From assembly GCA_903970295.1 (NCBI GenBank), contig CAJCHQ010000207.1, positions 1 through 8,702 on the forward strand: 8,702 nucleotides of DNA. The letters are read 5' to 3'. Made by a program: the position numbers and the translations under genes. Shown here piece after piece: positions 6,767 through 8,702 of the stretch. This DNA comes from Bryobacterales bacterium. Its GTDB lineage: Bacteria > Cyanobacteriota > Vampirovibrionia > Obscuribacterales > Obscuribacteraceae. Under the pieces are notes generated by a model that saw only the letters and a list, made by a program, of their open reading frames with translations, made no database searches and was not told the origin of the DNA. Numbering within the stretch: the stretch's first letter is position 1; every line of letters starts with the position of its first letter.

Positions 6767-8014
6767 ATGACAAACATAAATTGCGCCAAGCGCGTTCAAG
6801 CTTCCGGCTTGGTTGTAATTGTTGCCGCCTCACTGCTTTTAGTTCATTGCGGAGCATCGGTGTCAGCAGCCGAAACCGCCGATAAGACTGCGGTGCGAAA
6901 TGCCTGGGCTCTATACACTCAGCAAAAATATGCAGCGTCAGCAGACGCCTTCGAAAGCTTGATCAAGACCTCAACACCTAATGCGCGGCTTTATTATTAC
7001 GCAGCGATGGCGAACAAAAGCTGCAATCGCACAGAACGTGCGAAGCAACTGAATCAGTATGTCGCCACAAACTTTCCTGGCAGTCCCGAAGCTGCATATG
7101 CGCAAAAAGCTCTCAAAGAAACACCCGCAGCTACCGATGGGGGCATGGACAATTTGCCGGCAAGCCTCAAAGGCAAAACAATAGATGAATTAATGCAGAC
7201 CGAGGAGGGGAGAAAAGCATTAAAAGAAGCCCTCAATCAGCAGAAAACCAAATCTGCCACGGCCTCATCTGGCGCATCTAGCACCGCGTCCGGCAGCGAC
7301 AAGAAAAAGCCAGTAAAAGAAAGCGGGCGAGCAATTCCTGCAGAAACTATTGCTCAAGATGGACCAGCCGGAGTGACTCAATTCACCGGTCATCCAAACG
7401 GCTGGTTCGAAGCGTCATTAGCTGCACTGTCTATGCTGCCACGCGGACAGGAATTGATTTCGGCAATGATTCATACCTCTAGTGCTCAGAATACATACAT
7501 CGTTCGGTTTCCGACCGATGGGGTCGACTACTTGATCACGCCGCAAAAAATGGAAGCGATTAGAGTGCATGACAAGGCACTTTGGGCAACTCTTATCCAT
7601 TGTGCAGCATTGATGAAGTTAAACCGCGGCAGCGGCAGCATTGACGAAGGGCTGACTTTGCTTACCGGCAAGAAAGCAGAAAAATTGTATCCGGCGAACA
7701 CGACTGAACAAGCATTGATTCGCTTTATCGGAGACGCAGTGAAAGCCCAGATTCCGATCGTTGGGGAAACCGCAGATGATTTTGGCACTTTTCCGGAATT
7801 GGTTGAAGACAATCATGTGTATACGATTACTGGATTTGATTCAGCCACGAATATGATTACGATACGAGATCCGCATGGCGACAACTCCAGACGATTCAGA
7901 CTGAAGACTGATCCGGAACATCAGAAGTTCGAACAGCTAAACGAAGGCGTGCTCAAAATGCACGTGTCGATATTTCCTCATTACTTTGCGCAACTAGCGA
8001 GCTATACCTATTAG
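6767..8014 (+). CDS. Secreted TPR plus calpain-like pseudopeptidase, paralogue of the preceding gene
   Basis: This 415-residue protein is co-linear with its upstream neighbour over its whole length and starts 27 bases after that gene's stop, so it is a tandem duplicate in one operon. A signal peptide (hydrophobic about 14-28, likely cleavage near SVSA, residue 34) is followed by a TPR-like segment at 46-116, where 50 of 71 positions match the neighbour by eye. A linker helix (130-156) and a Ser/Ala/Lys-rich spacer come next. The calpain-like fold motifs remain: LWATLIH 272-278, LTG 299-301 and the HPNGWFEAS core. The nucleophile position is Gly212 and the Asn position is Asp368, while His350 is kept; one residue is also inserted between Gln205 and position 212. 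It should therefore lack thiol peptidase activity. The frame is intact, which suggests a kept function such as substrate binding or regulation. Cys28 is preceded by His and is a poor lipobox. The stop TAG is followed by a second TAG. Confidence 0.85.
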   Translation: MTNINCAKRVQASGLVVIVAASLLLVHCGASVSAAETADKTAVRNAWALYTQQKYAASADAFESLIKTSTPNARLYYYAAMANKSCNRTERAKQLNQYVATNFPGSPEAAYAQKALKETPAATDGGMDNLPASLKGKTIDELMQTEEGRKALKEALNQQKTKSATASSGASSTASGSDKKKPVKESGRAIPAETIAQDGPAGVTQFTGHPNGWFEASLAALSMLPRGQELISAMIHTSSAQNTYIVRFPTDGVDYLITPQKMEAIRVHDKALWATLIHCAALMKLNRGSGSIDEGLTLLTGKKAEKLYPANTTEQALIRFIGDAVKAQIPIVGETADDFGTFPELVEDNHVYTITGFDSATNMITIRDPHGDNSRRFRLKTDPEHQKFEQLNEGVLKMHVSIFPHYFAQLASYTY

Positions 8015-8163
8015 TAGAATTCACAGATGATCCACAATTGACGGCGACTCGCATTGCCGGAAATCAACGGCATCTCTGCGAAAATATTCTCGATCAAACT
8101 CAGGAATTCTCCACAAAGTCCTGGCAATATCTAACTGTTCAATTCACAAGTCGACACACCTCG
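8015..8163 (+). other. Short intergenic spacer, no clear promoter or terminator
   Basis: This spacer separates the pseudopeptidase gene from the repeat-protein gene. TTGACG at 8038..8043 resembles a -35, and TATTCT at 8085..8090 a -10, but they are not correctly spaced. A weak TGCCG/CGGCA inverted repeat (8055..8072) lacks a T-run. Whether the next gene has its own promoter cannot be decided from the sequence. Confidence 0.3.
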
Positions 8164-8171
8164 AAAGGAGG
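8164..8171 (+). promoter_or_regulatory. Strong Shine-Dalgarno of the repeat-protein gene
   Basis: AAAGGAGG lies seven bases before the ATG at 8179 and is nearly the full anti-16S complement. The two upstream calpain-like genes have only weak sites, so this protein is probably translated at a much higher rate than they are. Confidence 0.8.
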
Positions 8172-8178
8172 CATCACT

Positions 8179-8702
8179 ATGAAAACAGTTTTCTTAAATT
8201 CCAGGACGGTGCTGGCAGTTGCCTCATCAATTGCAATTCTCGGATTGACTGCGCAAAGCAGCACCGCAAAGAACTTTGCCCAGGAACATCCAAGACGCGC
8301 ACAAGTTATTCACAGAGATCAACAACTCAATAACCGGATAAACAATGACCGCGGTCATCTCAACGGCCATTATGGACAATTGAAAGCAGAAGATCGCGGT
8401 ATCTATAGACAGGAGCAAAATGACGCCCGCAATAATGGCGGCTACATCACTCGTGGGCAGCAAGGTCAATTGAATCGCGAAGAAACCGATCTTTCCAAAC
8501 AAACATTCTTCGATAACAACAAGAATTCGTTCGTGCAAGATCATCCACGTCGGTCTCAAGTATTGGGTCGCGCCTACGGTGATCAAGAACGCGTCAATGC
8601 TGATGAAGGTCATCTCAACGGTCATTACGGCCAATTGATGAAAGAAGACAAAGGCATTATCGGTCAAGAACAAAATGATGCTCGCAATAATGGCGGCTAC
8701 AT
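8179..8702 (+). CDS. Secreted 85-residue-repeat protein (HPRR/GHYGQL/NNGGYI type), partial
   Basis: The frame is open from ATG 8179 to the right edge (174 full codons) and lacks its stop. A signal peptide is clear: MKT, one Arg at position 9, a hydrophobic stretch at about 10-24 and likely cleavage after QSSTA (residue 30), so the product is exported. The mature part is hydrophilic and rich in Gln, Asn, Arg, Asp and Gly, with no Cys so far. Two units begin at residues 33 and 118, spaced 85 residues apart without gaps, and 39 of 58 comparable positions are identical. The best conserved blocks are HPRR, GHLNGHYGQL, QEQNDARNNGGYI and, in unit 1, GQLNREE. I recall similar uncharacterised secreted proteins with HPRR and GGYIT motifs in other bacteria, but no function is known to me. 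A structural, adhesive or periplasmic role is possible. Confidence 0.85.
   Translation, partial: MKTVFLNSRTVLAVASSIAILGLTAQSSTAKNFAQEHPRRAQVIHRDQQLNNRINNDRGHLNGHYGQLKAEDRGIYRQEQNDARNNGGYITRGQQGQLNREETDLSKQTFFDNNKNSFVQDHPRRSQVLGRAYGDQERVNADEGHLNGHYGQLMKEDKGIIGQEQNDARNNGGY
8275..8529 (+). repeat. Protein-coding repeat unit 1 (85 codons)
   Basis: Unit 1 runs from the Phe before the HPRR motif (residue 33) through NNGGYITRGQQGQLNREE to residue 117. It is complete and is followed immediately by unit 2 in the same frame. Confidence 0.8.
8530..8702 (+). repeat. Protein-coding repeat unit 2 (cut by window end)
   Basis: Unit 2 starts at residue 118 (FVQDHPRRSQV) and follows unit 1 in register up to the NNGGYI block, where the window ends. 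DNA identity is high in the GHLNGHYGQL block, with mostly third-position changes. That pattern fits an old duplication under protein-level selection. Confidence 0.8.

Noticed and set aside
6842..6856. Possible lipoprotein signal around Cys28 of the pseudopeptidase
   Set aside because: The residue before the Cys is His, which does not fit a lipobox, and a standard cleavage site follows at SVSA.
8055..8072. Inverted repeat after the pseudopeptidase gene as a terminator
   Set aside because: The stem has only five pairs, the loop is eight bases, and no T-run follows.
8227..8673. Minus-strand open frame of 148 codons with hydrophobic product
   Set aside because: It is antisense to the repeat protein, which has a signal peptide, a strong ribosome binding site and real protein-level repeats. 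The antisense frame only mirrors those repeats.
1..8702. RNA genes, insertion sequences, CRISPR arrays
   Set aside because: No tRNA or rRNA-like stretch, transposase, terminal inverted repeats or regularly spaced short repeats were seen.

Overview
The window looks like bacterial accessory chromosomal DNA of moderate GC content. The best guess, from gene style alone, is a Melainabacteria/Obscuribacterales-type (non-photosynthetic cyanobacterial relative) genome. The reasons are a very long multidomain FHA protein with Ala/Gly-rich central segments, tandem secreted TPR plus calpain-like proteins, and a secreted repeat protein rich in HPRR, GHYGQL and NNGGYI motifs. This assignment is inference from remembered protein style; no rRNA or other marker gene is present.

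Layout. Minus strand, left part: a 1632-residue gene (133..5031) fills more than half of the window. It encodes a soluble-looking N-terminus, a long helical region containing annexin-like repeats, an Ala/Gly-rich hydrophobic middle, two FHA phosphothreonine-binding domains, a short TPRD tandem repeat, and a C-terminal transglutaminase-like cysteine enzyme with a visible Cys-His-Asp triad. Twelve bases after its stop, a second minus-strand gene begins with its own ribosome binding site and runs off the left edge (1..120). Centre: about 450 bases between divergent start codons hold several inverted repeats and a good sigma70-type promoter (5420..5448) facing right. Plus strand, right part: two paralogous secreted proteins lie in tandem 27 bases apart. 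Each has a signal peptide, a TPR-like helical segment, a conserved linker helix and a calpain (C2)-like domain. The first keeps Cys, His and Asn; the second has Gly in place of the Cys and Asp in place of the Asn, so it is a probable pseudoenzyme. After 164 bases comes a secreted repeat protein with a near-perfect Shine-Dalgarno; it contains an 85-residue repeat and is cut off by the right edge.

How the parts may work together (inference): the locus puts three papain-fold-type proteins side by side, namely a cytoplasmic FHA-gated transglutaminase-like giant, an exported calpain-like peptidase and its exported inactive twin. The active/inactive pair suggests regulation or substrate capture by the pseudoenzyme. 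The FHA domains beside Thr-Pro repeats suggest phosphorylation control of the giant. No mobile element, RNA gene or CRISPR array was seen.
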